Source: Rhodobacteraceae bacterium UBA6796 (GTDB taxonomy: Bacteria > Pseudomonadota > Alphaproteobacteria > Rhodobacterales > Rhodobacteraceae). From it: a stretch of DNA of 64,000 bases. The first letter of the stretch is position 1. Every line of letters starts with the position of its first letter. Position numbers and translations under genes: made by a program. The stretch is from the NCBI GenBank assembly GCA_002452815.1, contig DKFM01000008.1, positions 124,001 through 188,000 of the forward strand. The letters run 5' to 3'. The notes beneath the pieces are model-generated. The model was not told the origin of the DNA. It saw nothing but the letters and a program-made list of their open reading frames with translations, and did not search any database. Below are positions 1 to 9,597 of this stretch, in pieces.

Positions 1-60
1 CTGGGGGCGGCGCTGAATGCGGAACTGGCGGCCAGTCGACGGCCGCCAGTCCAGAAATAG
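1..60 (+). CDS. Possible C-terminal end of an upstream gene (partial)
   Basis: Reading from base 1 there are 19 sense codons followed by TAG at 58-60. Codon choice (CTG, GCG, GCC) fits the local style and the end would face gcdH tail to tail. The stretch is too short to assign to any family, and the hairpin at 25-49 lies inside it. It may be only an open frame by chance; the neighbouring sequence to the left would decide. Confidence 0.22.
   Translation: MGAALNAELAASRRPPVQK
25..49 (-). terminator. Hairpin downstream of gcdH
   Basis: Arms CTGGCGGCC and GGCCGCCAG form a 9-bp stem around a 7-base loop, about 36 bases past the gcdH stop. There is no clear U-run on either strand, so it is either a weak intrinsic terminator or just a stable 3' end. 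Confidence 0.35.
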
Positions 61-70
61 GCTCTATTCC
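54..70 (+). repeat. Dispersed 17-bp palindromic motif, copy 1
   Basis: GAAATAGGCTCTATTCC matches the window consensus GGAAYAGTCTCTRTTCC at 15 of 17 positions. It lies between gcdH and whatever precedes it. Function unknown; see the finding on this motif. Confidence 0.5.
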
Positions 71-84
71 AGCTAAAAACGCCC

Positions 85-1305
85 TTAGAAGAACGCCTGA
101 AGCCCGGTGATTGCGCGCCCGATAATCAGCGCGTGCACGTCATGCGTGCCTTCATAGGTGTTCACGGTTTCCAGGTTGACCATGTGACGGATCACCTGGA
201 ATTCCTCGGAAATGCCGTTGCCGCCGTGCATGTCGCGGGCGTGACGCGCCGCTTCCAGCGCCTTGCCGCAGTTGTTGCGCTTGATGATCGAGATCATCTC
301 GGGTGCGGCATTGGCCTCGTCCATCAACCGGCCGACGCGCAGGCAGGCCTGCAGCCCGAGGCTGATTTCCGTCAGCATATTCGCCAGTTTCAGCTGATAC
401 AGCTGGGTCTGGGCCAGCGGTTTGTTGAACTGTTTGCGGTCCAGGCCATATTGCCGCGCGGCCCCCATGCAGAATTCTGCCGCGCCCATCACGCCCCAGG
501 CGATGCCATAGCGCGCCCGGTTCAAACAGCCGAACGGCCCTTTCAGCCCCTCGACATTCGGCAACAGCGCGTCTTCGCCAACCTCGACATTGTCCATCAC
601 GATCTCGCCGGTCACCGAAGCCCGGAGCGAGAGCTTTCCTCCGATCTTCGGTGCCGACAGACCTTTCATGCCCTTGTCGAGCACGAAACCGCGGATCTTG
701 CCGCCATGCGCCTCGGATTTCGCCCAGACGACGAAGACATCGGCGAAGGGCGCGTTCGAAATCCACATCTTCGAGCCGTTCAGCACATAGCCATTGGCGG
801 TTTTCTTCGCCGTGGTCTTCATGCTGGCCGGGTCGGAACCCGCGTCAGGCTCGGTCAGGCCGAAACAGCCGATCCATTCGCCGGAGGCGAGTTTCGGCAG
901 GTATTTCTTGCGCTGTTCCTCGCTGCCGTAGGCATAGATCGGATACATCACCAGGCTGGATTGCACCGACATCATGCTGCGATAGCCCGAATCGACGCGT
1001 TCGATTTCCCGTGCGACCAGACCATAGGCGACATAGCTTGCGCCGATGCCGCCGTATTCCTCGGGGATCGTCACGCCCAGCAGGCCCATTTCGCCCATTT
1101 CGCGGAAGATCGCCGGATCGGTGGTTTCCTCGGCAAAGGCCCGGATCACACGCGGCTGCAGCTTTTCCTGCGCATAGGCGCGGGCGGCATCGCGCAGCAT
1201 CCGCTCTTCTTCGGTCAGTTGCAGGTCCAGACGAAACGGATCTTCCCAGTCGAAACGCGACAGATCGGGGGCGTCCTTGGCTTTCAGGCTCGGGGGCAGG
1301 GTCAT
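85..1305 (-). CDS. gcdH: Glutaryl-CoA dehydrogenase
   Basis: This is a cytoplasmic FAD acyl-CoA dehydrogenase that oxidises and decarboxylates glutaryl-CoA to crotonyl-CoA in lysine/tryptophan breakdown, passing electrons to ETF (etfBA lies at the other end of this window). The protein is 406 residues, normal for the family. It has the GcdH-specific stretch [15 protein letters not shown], whose Arg is expected to bind the glutaryl carboxylate, and the catalytic Glu in [11 protein letters not shown] near residue 385. I start at the ATG at 1305: AAGGAG sits 7 bases upstream, whereas the in-frame TTG at 1311 is too close to that ribosome site. It is divergent from a LysR gene that probably regulates it. 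Confidence 0.95.
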   Translation of the reverse strand: MTLPPSLKAKDAPDLSRFDWEDPFRLDLQLTEEERMLRDAARAYAQEKLQPRVIRAFAEETTDPAIFREMGEMGLLGVTIPEEYGGIGASYVAYGLVAREIERVDSGYRSMMSVQSSLVMYPIYAYGSEEQRKKYLPKLASGEWIGCFGLTEPDAGSDPASMKTTAKKTANGYVLNGSKMWISNAPFADVFVVWAKSEAHGGKIRGFVLDKGMKGLSAPKIGGKLSLRASVTGEIVMDNVEVGEDALLPNVEGLKGPFGCLNRARYGIAWGVMGAAEFCMGAARQYGLDRKQFNKPLAQTQLYQLKLANMLTEISLGLQACLRVGRLMDEANAAPEMISIIKRNNCGKALEAARHARDMHGGNGISEEFQVIRHMVNLETVNTYEGTHDVHALIIGRAITGLQAFF

Positions 1306-1360
1306 CGGCAATCTCCTTGGTTTGATGCTTTATGGGCCTGTTTATTCACGCAATCCATCG

Positions 1361-1377
1361 TTATTCTGGCCAAATAA
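1361..1377. promoter_or_regulatory. Candidate LysR-type operator between gcdH and lysR
   Basis: TTATTCTGGCCAAATAA has 5-bp inverted arms TTATT/AATAA around 7 bases and satisfies the T-N11-A rule of LysR-type boxes. It sits about 19 bases upstream of the lysR start and about 56 upstream of the gcdH start, in an AT-rich gap. A second TTATTC lies at about 1342. The position suits an operator controlling both genes; that is an inference. Confidence 0.5.
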
Positions 1378-1395
1378 TATGCATGGAACACATAT

Positions 1396-2286
1396 ATGAG
1401 CCTGCAACGGCGCTATATCCCCTCGGTTTCGCTACTGGCCGCCTTCGAGGCGGTGTGCCGTCTGGGCTCCACCTCGGCCGCCGCGCGTGAACTGAACCTT
1501 ACACAAGGCGCGGTCAGCCGTCTGGTGCAAAACCTCGAAGGGCAACTGGGCGTGGACCTGTTTCGGCGCGAAGGACGGCGGCTGAAACCGACCGAACCGG
1601 CGCTGGCCTATGCGCGCGATGTGCGCAAGGCGCTGGATCTGATCGCGCGGGCCTCGCTGGGGCTGCGGGCCAATCCGGGCGGCGGGGTGCTGCGGCTGGC
1701 GATCCTGCCCACTTTCGGCACGCGCTGGCTGGCGCCGCGTTTGGCGGGGTTTCTGGATGCGAACCCGGGCGTGACGCTCAATCTGGGCACCCGGATGCGG
1801 CCCTTCGACTTCGCGACCGAGCCGTTTGATGCCGCCATTCATTTCGGCACGCGCAGCTGGCCCGGGGCGGCGCATCTGCCCCTGTTCGAGGAACGCGTGG
1901 TCGCCACCTGCTCGCCCGAATTCGCTGCGGCGAATCCGATGCAGAACCCCGAAGATGTGCAAAATCAGTCTCTGTTACAGCTGGAATCGCGTCCAAATGC
2001 CTGGGGGGCGTGGTTTGCCCATCACCGGCTGGAAGCCCCCCATCTGCAAGGCATGATGTTCGATCAGTTCGCACCGATGATGCAGGCCGCCGTGCACGGT
2101 GTGGGCGTGGCCCTGCTGCCCGAGTTTCTGGCCCTGCCAGAGATCGCCGAAGGGCGGCTGGTGCGCACCCCCGGGGATGTGGTGTCAGGCGTCGGGCGTT
2201 ACGAACTGGTCTGGCCCGAGGACGTGCCCCTGTCGCCCGCGCTGGTGGCGTTTCGCGACTGGATCGCGCAGGCGGCGGCTCAGTAG
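1396..2286 (+). CDS. LysR-family regulator, GcvA-like
   Basis: 296 residues, the usual length for the family. The N-terminal winged helix-turn-helix spans about residues 8-62 (SAAARELNLTQGAVSRLVQ), followed by a periplasmic-binding-protein-like effector domain (about 90-290). The effector domain resembles the GcvA group, which controls many catabolic genes, not only glycine cleavage. Its divergent position next to gcdH, with an LTTR-like palindrome between them, suggests it controls glutaryl-CoA oxidation and its own synthesis. The effector is unknown. The gene overlaps the tail of convergent tamB by 7 bases. It contains one copy of the dispersed motif, which brings in a rare TTA leucine codon. 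Confidence 0.88.
   Translation: MSLQRRYIPSVSLLAAFEAVCRLGSTSAAARELNLTQGAVSRLVQNLEGQLGVDLFRREGRRLKPTEPALAYARDVRKALDLIARASLGLRANPGGGVLRLAILPTFGTRWLAPRLAGFLDANPGVTLNLGTRMRPFDFATEPFDAAIHFGTRSWPGAAHLPLFEERVVATCSPEFAAANPMQNPEDVQNQSLLQLESRPNAWGAWFAHHRLEAPHLQGMMFDQFAPMMQAAVHGVGVALLPEFLALPEIAEGRLVRTPGDVVSGVGRYELVWPEDVPLSPALVAFRDWIAQAAAQ
1962..1978 (+). repeat. Dispersed 17-bp motif, weaker copy 2
   Basis: AAATCAGTCTCTGTTAC contains the exact core CAGTCTCTGTT and matches 13 of 17 consensus positions. It lies inside lysR, where it encodes part of QNQSLLQ and uses the rare TTA codon. Confidence 0.4.
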
Positions 2287-5200
2287 TCCCTTTCGAAGAA
2301 GATCCCGATTCCGCTGTTGCCGTCCGATCCGACCGATCCGCGCGCGGTCAGGTTGGGGGTGATGTCGAGGTTCAGGTTGATCTCGGTCTTGCCGCTGCTA
2401 TCGACTGCCACGTCGGAATAAAGGTTTTCCGACAGGTATTTGCCCGCGCGCAATGTGGCGTTGCCCTCGGCGTCGGTGCCGATGTCCAGATCGTCCAGGC
2501 CGATCCCGCTGCGCAGCTTGGCCACGATGCCTTCGCCGCCCTTGCCGGCCAGCGTTGCCACGGCCGAGGCCAGCTGTGCCGCTTGCAGCGGGGACAGCGT
2601 GGTCAGGCCGCGGTCGAACAGCAACCGGGCCAGCACCTCTTCTTCGGGCAATTCGGGGGATGAGGTGATGTTCAGTACCGGTTCCGACGCCTCGCCTTCC
2701 AGCGTCAGGGTGATGGTGTAATCCCCTTGTTCGGTCGTGGCGCTGAACAGGATCCAGGGCACCATCGCGCCCTGCAGGGCGACCTGCCCTTCGTTCAGGG
2801 TGAAGCGCTTGCCCAGCACATCCAGCCGCCCCCGGATCAGGTTGAATTCGCCGATCGGCACGATGTCATTGGTGGTGCCGCCGAGCCGCAGGCTGCCGCC
2901 CAGTTCAGCGTCAAGCCCGCGCCCGCGCACGAAGATCTGCCGCGGGGCGGACACGGTCACGTCCAGCGGAAATGCCTTGCCGCTGCCGGATTTCGTCTCT
3001 GTTTCGGCCAAAAGCCCCGCCCGCGCTCGGGTTTCGCGCACGGCGGCGGGTTCGTTGCGGTGGTCGATGTCGGGGATCGCGGCGATTCCGCCAAGGCCGG
3101 TCGAGGGAACGCGCAGTTCGGTATCGTCCAGCACCAGATCGCCGGAAATCCGCGCACCGCCCGTCAGCGGCCCGTTGACCGAAATCGCGCCTGAAAGCCG
3201 GGTGTCATACAGTTCCGGGTCGCGCAGCCGGGCGCGATCCAGCACCACACGCAGGTCTCCGGCATAAGGCGCATTGAGCGAGACAGGCCCGGTCACGCTC
3301 AGCTGTCCGCCGCTGCCCAACCGCCCGGTGGTGGAAATCTGTGCGCGTCCGCCCGCCAGATCGGCACGCACCGCAAGATCTTCGAGCGTCATGTTCCGCG
3401 TCGGTGCGATCAGCCGCGCGCCATTGGCCTGCACCTGACCCGACAACGCGGAGAGCCCGGGTTTGCCCTGCATCCGCAGATCGAAATTCAGCGGGCCCGA
3501 CACCGCACGCGGCGCGATGAACGGGTTGATCAGTGCGGTTTCGGTGCTGCCCGAGATCGCCAGATCGGTGCTGGCGAAATCCAGCGCGACCTGGCCTTTC
3601 AAGGTGGCGCGGCTGTTGCCCGGCCCACTGCCCGCCAGATCCACCGCATAGGCCGTGCCGTCGTCCGTAACGGTGCCATCCAGCGTGACGGGCCCCGGGA
3701 AGCCGGGGGCCAGCAAGGCCGCATTGGCCAGCCGCGCCGAAAGGGTGATCCGCCGCAGCGCATCTTCGATGACACCCTGCGCTTCGGCCGTGACCTGCGG
3801 GTTCTTCAGGCTCAGCTTCTGGAGCCGGATACGGCCATCGCGGTTCTCGGCGTTCAGTTCCAGCAGGCTCTGTCCCGCCAGAATCCGGTTCAGTTCCGGT
3901 TGTGCGGTGCCCAGCCCGGTGCCGGTGGCGGTGACCGAAATCAACTGCGCGCCATCGGCTTCGGTCAGCTGTGCGCTGGCGTCGATCTTGCCGCGCAGCC
4001 CGCCGCCCAGAATGGCCAGATCGGGCAGTTGCGCGGTCGCCCGCAGATCGCTGGCGCCGCTGTTCAGCGTGCCCGAGGCCTGCGCGACCAAGGCCTTGGC
4101 CGTGGCGTTCAGCGCCCGCAGGGTGACGCCGGTTTCATCACGTTTGGCGGACAGCGAAATCTGCGACTGCCCGGCCAGGGCAGCATCGAGTTCGGGCTGA
4201 CCGAGCGTGATATTCTGCCCGGTAAGCTGTGCCTCGGTGTCGAAGGCGCCCGTCAGCACCGTATATTCGCCCTTGATCTGCCCCGTCACTGAACCGTCAA
4301 GGGGGCGGCCCGCCAGTGCGGAAAGCGTGCTCAGATCCGAGTGCCGCAGATCGACCTTGCCCGAGACCGTCACGCCCTTGTCCGGCTCGGCGATGGTCAG
4401 GGTGCCATCAAGCCCATAGGTGCGGCCAATCGCCTGCAGCTTGGGCAGGCGCAATGGCGCGCCCTGCTGCCAGAAAAACACCGTCTTGCCGGTAAGGAAC
4501 GGACCCACGGCAGCATCCAGCCCCGGATCGAGCATTTTAACGCCGCTGGCGGTCAGGCTGAGCGTGCCGCCCACCGTCGGGGCCTGCCCCGAAGGGGTGC
4601 CGATCCGGCCCGACCCGGCAAGTCGCAGGCTCAGCATCTCGGCCTCGGGGCGGCGCAGTTGGGTCAGGCGCGCGTCCAGCGTCCAGCCTTCGGATCTGGC
4701 CTTGTCATAGCCCAGCGTCAGCGTGCCCGCCCGCAGCCAGGTCTTGTCGCCCGACAGCGGCAAAAGCACCTCTTCACCATTCGGCAAGCCGACCTTGGCG
4801 CTCAGATCGAACCGTTCGGGCAGCCCCGATGGCAGAAGGTCGAGCGCGCCACTGACTTTGAGCGCCTCGCTGTCGATGCGCAGGTCCGACAGGCTGGTTG
4901 CGCCGCTCGGCTTGCGTGCGCCCGTGGCTTCCAGCGCGACCTGATCGCCGAAAAAGCCACGATATTCGGCCGGAAGAAGCGGCGCGATGTCGCCCTTGAG
5001 CGTGGCGTGGAACTGCCGCTCGGGGCGGGAGCCCGCAGGCGCCTTCGGGTCGGTGACCGCCTTCACGCCGACCTCGCCGGTCAGTCGCGGTTGCGCGTCG
5101 CTGCTCAGTGCGATGCCGGCGATGAAATCGTCGATTGGCCCGGCACCGGCCACGGCCAGCGTGATCGCGGGCTGCCCGGGCAGGCCGATCATCCGCGCGG

Positions 5201-5861
5201 CGATCCCGTCCTTGCCCTCTTCGACCAGCAGATCCAGCGCCAATTGCCGCGAGACGTTGCCATAAGACCCTTCCAGCGCGACCGTGCCCTTCTTGCCGTC
5301 GGTGCGGGTGATATTCAGCCGTGCCTGCCCCTCGCCATCGGCAAGCTGCATCTTGCCATCCAGCGAGAGCGTGACCGCTTCGCCCAGCAGCGGCGCGCCC
5401 AGCGTCACCTTCTTGGCGCTGATCGTGCCGATGTCGACCGAAACCGGCAAATCGGGCAGGGCAAAGGGTTTGACCTCGGGCGTGACACCATCCGACGCGG
5501 TGCCGACGGGCAGCCGCGGCAGGTCGATCTCGGCGGCGGTCAGTTCGTCGATCTGGATCTGTCCCCTCAGGATCGCGCTGCGATTCCACGCCAGAGTGCC
5601 ATCGCGGATCGTCAGCCAGACGCCCTGATCATCGGCGATGGTCAATGAGGTGAAAGTGGCACGCGAGGACAGGGCCCCCGCGAAGCCTTCAAGCAGGATC
5701 GTGCGCCCCGCGCCGGACAGATTGTCCTCGATCAGCCCGGTCAGATAGGATCGGTCGCGCGCCGTCTGCTCGGGTGCGACGGCCTCGGGCAGAACGGCCT
5801 CTTGCGCCGGCACGCCCAGCGGCCAGAGAGACAACAGCAGAATGGCCAGATGTTTACGCAT
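2280..5861 (-). CDS. tamB: Translocation and assembly module protein TamB
   Basis: A 1193-residue inner-membrane-anchored periplasmic bridge protein. The first 20 residues form a signal/anchor (MRKHLAILLLSLWPLGVPAQ). A long repetitive beta-rich body follows, of the kind that forms the AsmA/TamB-type hydrophobic groove thought to move phospholipids or assist outer-membrane protein assembly. The C-terminal DUF490 domain ends in GIGIFFERDY, an aromatic terminus typical of the family. The start codon shares one base with the tamA stop (TGATG), so the two are translationally coupled. It converges on lysR with a 7-base overlap. Confidence 0.93.
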   Translation of the reverse strand: MRKHLAILLLSLWPLGVPAQEAVLPEAVAPEQTARDRSYLTGLIEDNLSGAGRTILLEGFAGALSSRATFTSLTIADDQGVWLTIRDGTLAWNRSAILRGQIQIDELTAAEIDLPRLPVGTASDGVTPEVKPFALPDLPVSVDIGTISAKKVTLGAPLLGEAVTLSLDGKMQLADGEGQARLNITRTDGKKGTVALEGSYGNVSRQLALDLLVEEGKDGIAARMIGLPGQPAITLAVAGAGPIDDFIAGIALSSDAQPRLTGEVGVKAVTDPKAPAGSRPERQFHATLKGDIAPLLPAEYRGFFGDQVALEATGARKPSGATSLSDLRIDSEALKVSGALDLLPSGLPERFDLSAKVGLPNGEEVLLPLSGDKTWLRAGTLTLGYDKARSEGWTLDARLTQLRRPEAEMLSLRLAGSGRIGTPSGQAPTVGGTLSLTASGVKMLDPGLDAAVGPFLTGKTVFFWQQGAPLRLPKLQAIGRTYGLDGTLTIAEPDKGVTVSGKVDLRHSDLSTLSALAGRPLDGSVTGQIKGEYTVLTGAFDTEAQLTGQNITLGQPELDAALAGQSQISLSAKRDETGVTLRALNATAKALVAQASGTLNSGASDLRATAQLPDLAILGGGLRGKIDASAQLTEADGAQLISVTATGTGLGTAQPELNRILAGQSLLELNAENRDGRIRLQKLSLKNPQVTAEAQGVIEDALRRITLSARLANAALLAPGFPGPVTLDGTVTDDGTAYAVDLAGSGPGNSRATLKGQVALDFASTDLAISGSTETALINPFIAPRAVSGPLNFDLRMQGKPGLSALSGQVQANGARLIAPTRNMTLEDLAVRADLAGGRAQISTTGRLGSGGQLSVTGPVSLNAPYAGDLRVVLDRARLRDPELYDTRLSGAISVNGPLTGGARISGDLVLDDTELRVPSTGLGGIAAIPDIDHRNEPAAVRETRARAGLLAETETKSGSGKAFPLDVTVSAPRQIFVRGRGLDAELGGSLRLGGTTNDIVPIGEFNLIRGRLDVLGKRFTLNEGQVALQGAMVPWILFSATTEQGDYTITLTLEGEASEPVLNITSSPELPEEEVLARLLFDRGLTTLSPLQAAQLASAVATLAGKGGEGIVAKLRSGIGLDDLDIGTDAEGNATLRAGKYLSENLYSDVAVDSSGKTEINLNLDITPNLTARGSVGSDGNSGIGIFFERDY

Positions 5862-7696
5862 CAGAACGCCTGTCCGATCCCAAGATAAAGCTGTGCGCCT
5901 TCGCCCGTGTCGCCGCCGACCGGGGCCGCCACGTCAAGCCGGATCGGGCCGATCCCGGTCTTGTACCGCAGCCCGATGCCTGCGCCCGCGTGCCAGTCGT
6001 CAACGGTGCCCGAGGGGCCATCGGCGCTGATGAATCCGGCGTCGTAAAAGCCGACAAGGCCGATCGTGTCGGTCACGCCCCCGCGCAATTCCCCCGACAG
6101 GCCCAGAAACTGGGTGCCGCCGGTGCGCTGGGTGCCGCCGTTGAGGATGCTGACGCCCAGCGACTGATAGGGTTGGCCGCGCACGGTGCCGCCGCCACCC
6201 GAATAGAACAGATAGTCGCGCGGTGTGTCTTCGAGACTGGGCCCGAAGACCGCGCCCAATTGCAGCCGCCCCGCCAGAACGAAGCGATCCTCGGCGCCAA
6301 AGCCCCGGTAGGCGCGGAAATCCCCCGTCATCTGTGCGCCCGATCCGGTGCCCGAAAGCCCCACGAAGGGGGTCAGCGTTGCCTTGCCGTAATAGCCGCG
6401 GGTGGCATCGGTGACAGTGTCGCGATTGTCCCAGGTCAGGGCGATCGGCACGGCGATCTGACGGAAAATCGTGGTGCCGAGGCTGTCCTCGACCCTGGAC
6501 CAGCCATATTCCACCCCGGCCGATCCGGTCAGCCGCGGGTTGAAGATGTGATCGAACCCGAGACCAAAGCTGAAGGCGTCTTCGGTGTAATCATCCTGAT
6601 TGAGCCGGCTCAGTTCGGTTTCAAGATAGGCCGAGGTGTCCGGGGACAGGGTCGCGGGCCGGTCAAGCCGTGCGCCCAGCGTGTAATCCAGCCCGCCGGT
6701 CGCGCCGCCGATGCCGCTGATGTCGGCTTCTGCGCGGAAACGTTCGCCGCCGTGGAACAGGTTGCGATGGAGCCAGTAACCATTCAGCGTCAGCCCGTCG
6801 AGGCTGGCGAGTTCGGCACCGAAGCCGATGCGGCGGGTCTTGTCCTCGACCACGCTCAGCGAGGCGTCGAGCGTGTTTCCCGGGCCGACCGCCTCATCCT
6901 CGGTCAGGGTGACCGAGCTGAAAATCCCGGTGCGCCGCAGCCGTGCGCGCACCTCTTCCAGCTTGGCGGGGTCGAAACGTTCGCCGGTCGGGAAGCCTGC
7001 GATTTCCACCAGGCGCTTGGGCCGCAGCCGTTCATAGCCGTCAATCGACATCTTGCCGAAGCTCAGCTGCGGGCCGGGCGCCAGCCCGATATGAGCGTCA
7101 AGGATCTGGGTGCGATGATCGGCGGTCAGCGACTGGCTGCTGACCTTGGCCTTGGCGTGGCCCTGGTTGCGCCAGCCCTCGACACCTGCGGTTGCCGCCT
7201 CGACGATCAGCCCCGAACGGGCGCTGGCCCCGGTGGCAAAGCCCTGCGGCAGTTCGGTGTCGCGCGCAAGCGGCGCAATCTCGGCGGCGCCGAAGTGGAA
7301 CTGCGGGCCCGGCTCGATCGTGACACGGATCGCGTTGATCGTGTCGGGGGCATCCATCGGCGCAATCGCCGCCGCTTCGCGCCCGTCGACACGGATCGAA
7401 ATGCGCCCCGAATAATAGCCCTGATCGTAAAGCGCGCCCAGAAGGCGGGCGTAATCGGCGCGGGCCGAGGCGAACAGATCCTGCGCATCCGGGGTTTTGG
7501 CCTGGCTGGCCTCGCGCGTCAGCGAAGCGCCGCGCAGGATCGCGCGCAGATCCTCGCTGGCGCCGGGGGTTTCGAAGCTGAAATCAAGGGCCACAAGCGA
7601 TTGCGCCATGGCCACGGCCATGACGAGCCCACCGCAGATTGTCCCGATTACCCGCACCAAACCACCTCGCCCTAATCCCGGCCAAAGTCGCAGCAT
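5861..7696 (-). CDS. tamA: Outer-membrane assembly factor TamA (BamA/Omp85 family)
   Basis: About 611 residues: a signal sequence rich in Gly/Val/Ala, POTRA repeats (about 30-270), then an Omp85 16-strand barrel containing GGGGTVRGQPYQSLG, close to the usual surface-antigen motif, and ending in an aromatic residue (GIGQAF). TamA is the outer-membrane partner of TamB and the genes overlap by one base. Start choice is uncertain. The in-frame ATG at 7729 has no visible ribosome site, while the one at 7696 has GGAA upstream and begins directly with a hydrophobic signal sequence, so I prefer it. The gene lies 3' of idi on the same strand. Confidence 0.9.
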   Translation of the reverse strand: MLRLWPGLGRGGLVRVIGTICGGLVMAVAMAQSLVALDFSFETPGASEDLRAILRGASLTREASQAKTPDAQDLFASARADYARLLGALYDQGYYSGRISIRVDGREAAAIAPMDAPDTINAIRVTIEPGPQFHFGAAEIAPLARDTELPQGFATGASARSGLIVEAATAGVEGWRNQGHAKAKVSSQSLTADHRTQILDAHIGLAPGPQLSFGKMSIDGYERLRPKRLVEIAGFPTGERFDPAKLEEVRARLRRTGIFSSVTLTEDEAVGPGNTLDASLSVVEDKTRRIGFGAELASLDGLTLNGYWLHRNLFHGGERFRAEADISGIGGATGGLDYTLGARLDRPATLSPDTSAYLETELSRLNQDDYTEDAFSFGLGFDHIFNPRLTGSAGVEYGWSRVEDSLGTTIFRQIAVPIALTWDNRDTVTDATRGYYGKATLTPFVGLSGTGSGAQMTGDFRAYRGFGAEDRFVLAGRLQLGAVFGPSLEDTPRDYLFYSGGGGTVRGQPYQSLGVSILNGGTQRTGGTQFLGLSGELRGGVTDTIGLVGFYDAGFISADGPSGTVDDWHAGAGIGLRYKTGIGPIRLDVAAPVGGDTGEGAQLYLGIGQAF

Positions 7697-7779
7697 TATG
7701 CCGGGAATTCCAGTGGGGACGGACCGCATCGGTCGGGTTTTCGGTTCGCTCGGCGGAAAAGTGATCGCGGTCTGCGGGC

Positions 7780-8310
7780 TCAGCTGCGCAGGAGCGCGCC
7801 GAAGATGCGGTCCATATGGCTTGAAAGATAGATCGCCAGCCAGCGCGAGAACCTCTCGGGGTGGCGGCGCACCTCGGCGGCCAGATCGTAAAGCCCGATC
7901 CAGCGCACCGCATCCACTTCGGACGGGTCCGGGGCCAGCGGCATGTCGGGCCGGGCATAGGCCAGATAGATATCGACCACCTCGTGTTCGATCAGCCCTT
8001 GACCGACATCAGCACGATATTCGAGCCGATCTGCATGTGCCGGGTAAAGCCCGGTAATCCCCAATTCCTCGCGCAGGCGGCGCACGGCGCATTCCTCGGG
8101 GCGTTCGTTCCAGTGCGGATGGGTGCAGCAGGTGTTCGACCACAGACCGGGCGAATGGTATTTGCCCAAGGCCCGGCGCTGGATCAGCACTTTTTCACCG
8201 TCCACGACAAAAATCGACACCGCCTTGTGGCGGAGCCCTTGGCGATGGACCTCCATCTTGTCCATCGGGGTCAGCTTGTCGCCGACCCAAGCGGGGATCT
8301 GATCGTTCAT
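7780..8310 (-). CDS. idi: Isopentenyl-diphosphate delta-isomerase (type I)
   Basis: It interconverts IPP and DMAPP, feeding carotenoid, quinone and (bacterio)chlorophyll side-chain synthesis. Nudix-fold features are present: the active-site Cys stretch NTCCTHPHW and the Glu-containing GLIEHEVVD. From the ATG at 8310 the product is 176 residues, starting MNDQIPAWVGDKLTPMDKMEVHRQG, which matches the usual beginning and length of Rhodobacter Idi. An in-frame ATG at 8373 has a better ribosome site (AAGGTGA) and would add 21 residues, so the true start is open. It lies downstream of secB here, not among photosynthesis genes in this window. Confidence 0.92.
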   Translation of the reverse strand: MNDQIPAWVGDKLTPMDKMEVHRQGLRHKAVSIFVVDGEKVLIQRRALGKYHSPGLWSNTCCTHPHWNERPEECAVRRLREELGITGLYPAHADRLEYRADVGQGLIEHEVVDIYLAYARPDMPLAPDPSEVDAVRWIGLYDLAAEVRRHPERFSRWLAIYLSSHMDRIFGALLRS

Positions 8311-8435
8311 GTAACCCGAACCGAAAACCGAAGACGCCGCCGTAGCATGTTGCACGGCGGCGTCCAATGTCATGTGGTCACCTTGTCCCTGAGGCAGCTT
8401 GCCGCGCCCCGCGCTGGCAGGGTGCGGGCAAATGC

Positions 8436-8936
8436 TCAGGAAACGGGCGCATCCGCGGGCCGCTGGCTTTCGGCGCGGCGGGCCAGCTCGGCGCGGTAAA
8501 GGGCGACGAAATCCACCATGTCGAGGTTGAAGGGCGGGAAACCGCCGTCGCGGGTCACGTCCGAAACGATACGGCGCACGAAGGGGAACAGCTGACGCGG
8601 GCATTCGATCAGCAGGAAGGGGTGCATCTGCTCTTCCGGGATGCCTTCGATGTGGAAGATCCCGCCGTAATCGACTTCAAGCAGGTAAAGCGGCGAATTC
8701 GTCGCCTTGTTCGTAGCGGTCACCTTGAACTTGGTGATCACCTCATACTGGTGTTCCTGCGGGCGCTTGCGGGCGTCCAGGCTCACTTGCACCTGCATTT
8801 CGGGCTGCACATCGGCCGATTGCAGGCCCTTCTGCGCCACCGCGTTTTCGAACGACATATCGCGCACGAACTGCGCGAGGATGTTCATTTTCATCTGCGG
8901 CTGCGCGGCAGCGGCCCCGTTGGTTTCGTCGGTCAT
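8436..8936 (-). CDS. secB: Protein-export chaperone SecB
   Basis: A cytoplasmic tetrameric chaperone that keeps pre-proteins unfolded and delivers them to SecA. It is 166 residues. The conserved core includes ILAQFVRDMSFENA, the GGIFHIEG stretch and LFPFVRRIVSDVTRDGGFPP, all hallmarks of alphaproteobacterial SecB. The start at 8936 is set by GGAG five to nine bases upstream; a longer open frame to 8993 adds a non-SecB extension and would overlap fxsA. It follows fxsA by about 50 bases on the same strand. Confidence 0.95.
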   Translation of the reverse strand: MTDETNGAAAAQPQMKMNILAQFVRDMSFENAVAQKGLQSADVQPEMQVQVSLDARKRPQEHQYEVITKFKVTATNKATNSPLYLLEVDYGGIFHIEGIPEEQMHPFLLIECPRQLFPFVRRIVSDVTRDGGFPPFNLDMVDFVALYRAELARRAESQRPADAPVS

Positions 8937-8989
8937 AGGTTTCTCCAAACTCGATTTGGGCACGGGTTTAGCACCCCGGCCCCCATGTC

Positions 8990-9478
8990 TCAATGCCGGG
9001 TCCAGCCCGAGGGGCCGCGCGGGGGCAGGTTTTCGGGGTCTATTTCCTGAAAATCGCCGTCAATGATGGTGGGGCGGCCATCCTGGGTGAACACCGTGCC
9101 GGATGCGCTGCCTTGGGCGGCAAAGCCTGTCACCTGAACGCGGGCGGCGACATAGCGGATCACTGCGCGACGCACCTGCGGGATCAGCAGGGCAAGACCG
9201 CAGGCATCCGTGAAAAACCCCGGCGTCAGCAAAAGCGCGCCGGCAAAGACGATCATCGCGCCATGGGCCAGGGGCGCGGTGGGGTCGCGCATCTCGTTCA
9301 TCGAGGTGCGCAAATCGGCCAGCGCCTGCGCCCCTTGCGAACGCACCAGCACAGTGCCGATCACCGCCGTCAGCAGCACGACGCCCAGCGTCGGCCACAG
9401 GCCGATCAGCCCGCCAACCTGGATGAACAGCCCGATTTCGATCATCGGCACGGCCAGAAAGGCCAGAAAAATCCACAT
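8990..9478 (-). CDS. fxsA: FxsA family membrane protein
   Basis: 162 residues, a small inner-membrane protein with about three hydrophobic segments (about 1-22, 25-45, 72-95) and the FxsA signature LLTPGFFTDACGLALLIPQVR. FxsA in E. coli was named for suppressing F-exclusion of phage T7; its normal job is unknown. It precedes secB and is divergent from the Tim44-like gene across about 120 bases, an arrangement I recall as common in Rhodobacterales. Confidence 0.9.
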   Translation of the reverse strand: MWIFLAFLAVPMIEIGLFIQVGGLIGLWPTLGVVLLTAVIGTVLVRSQGAQALADLRTSMNEMRDPTAPLAHGAMIVFAGALLLTPGFFTDACGLALLIPQVRRAVIRYVAARVQVTGFAAQGSASGTVFTQDGRPTIIDGDFQEIDPENLPPRGPSGWTRH

Positions 9479-9597
9479 TTACGGCCCCTCCCAGGGTCTT
9501 TCTAACTCCAGGCGCGCAGGTGGACTTGATTGCGCCGGTGACTTACATAAGTGGAGTGCAACGAAATACCAAGCCAGCCGTCTTTCAAGGGTCCCCG

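Noticed and set aside
4341..5648. 435-codon open frame on the plus strand within tamB
   Set aside because: Shadow of the tamB coding strand; low-complexity Arg/Gln composition.
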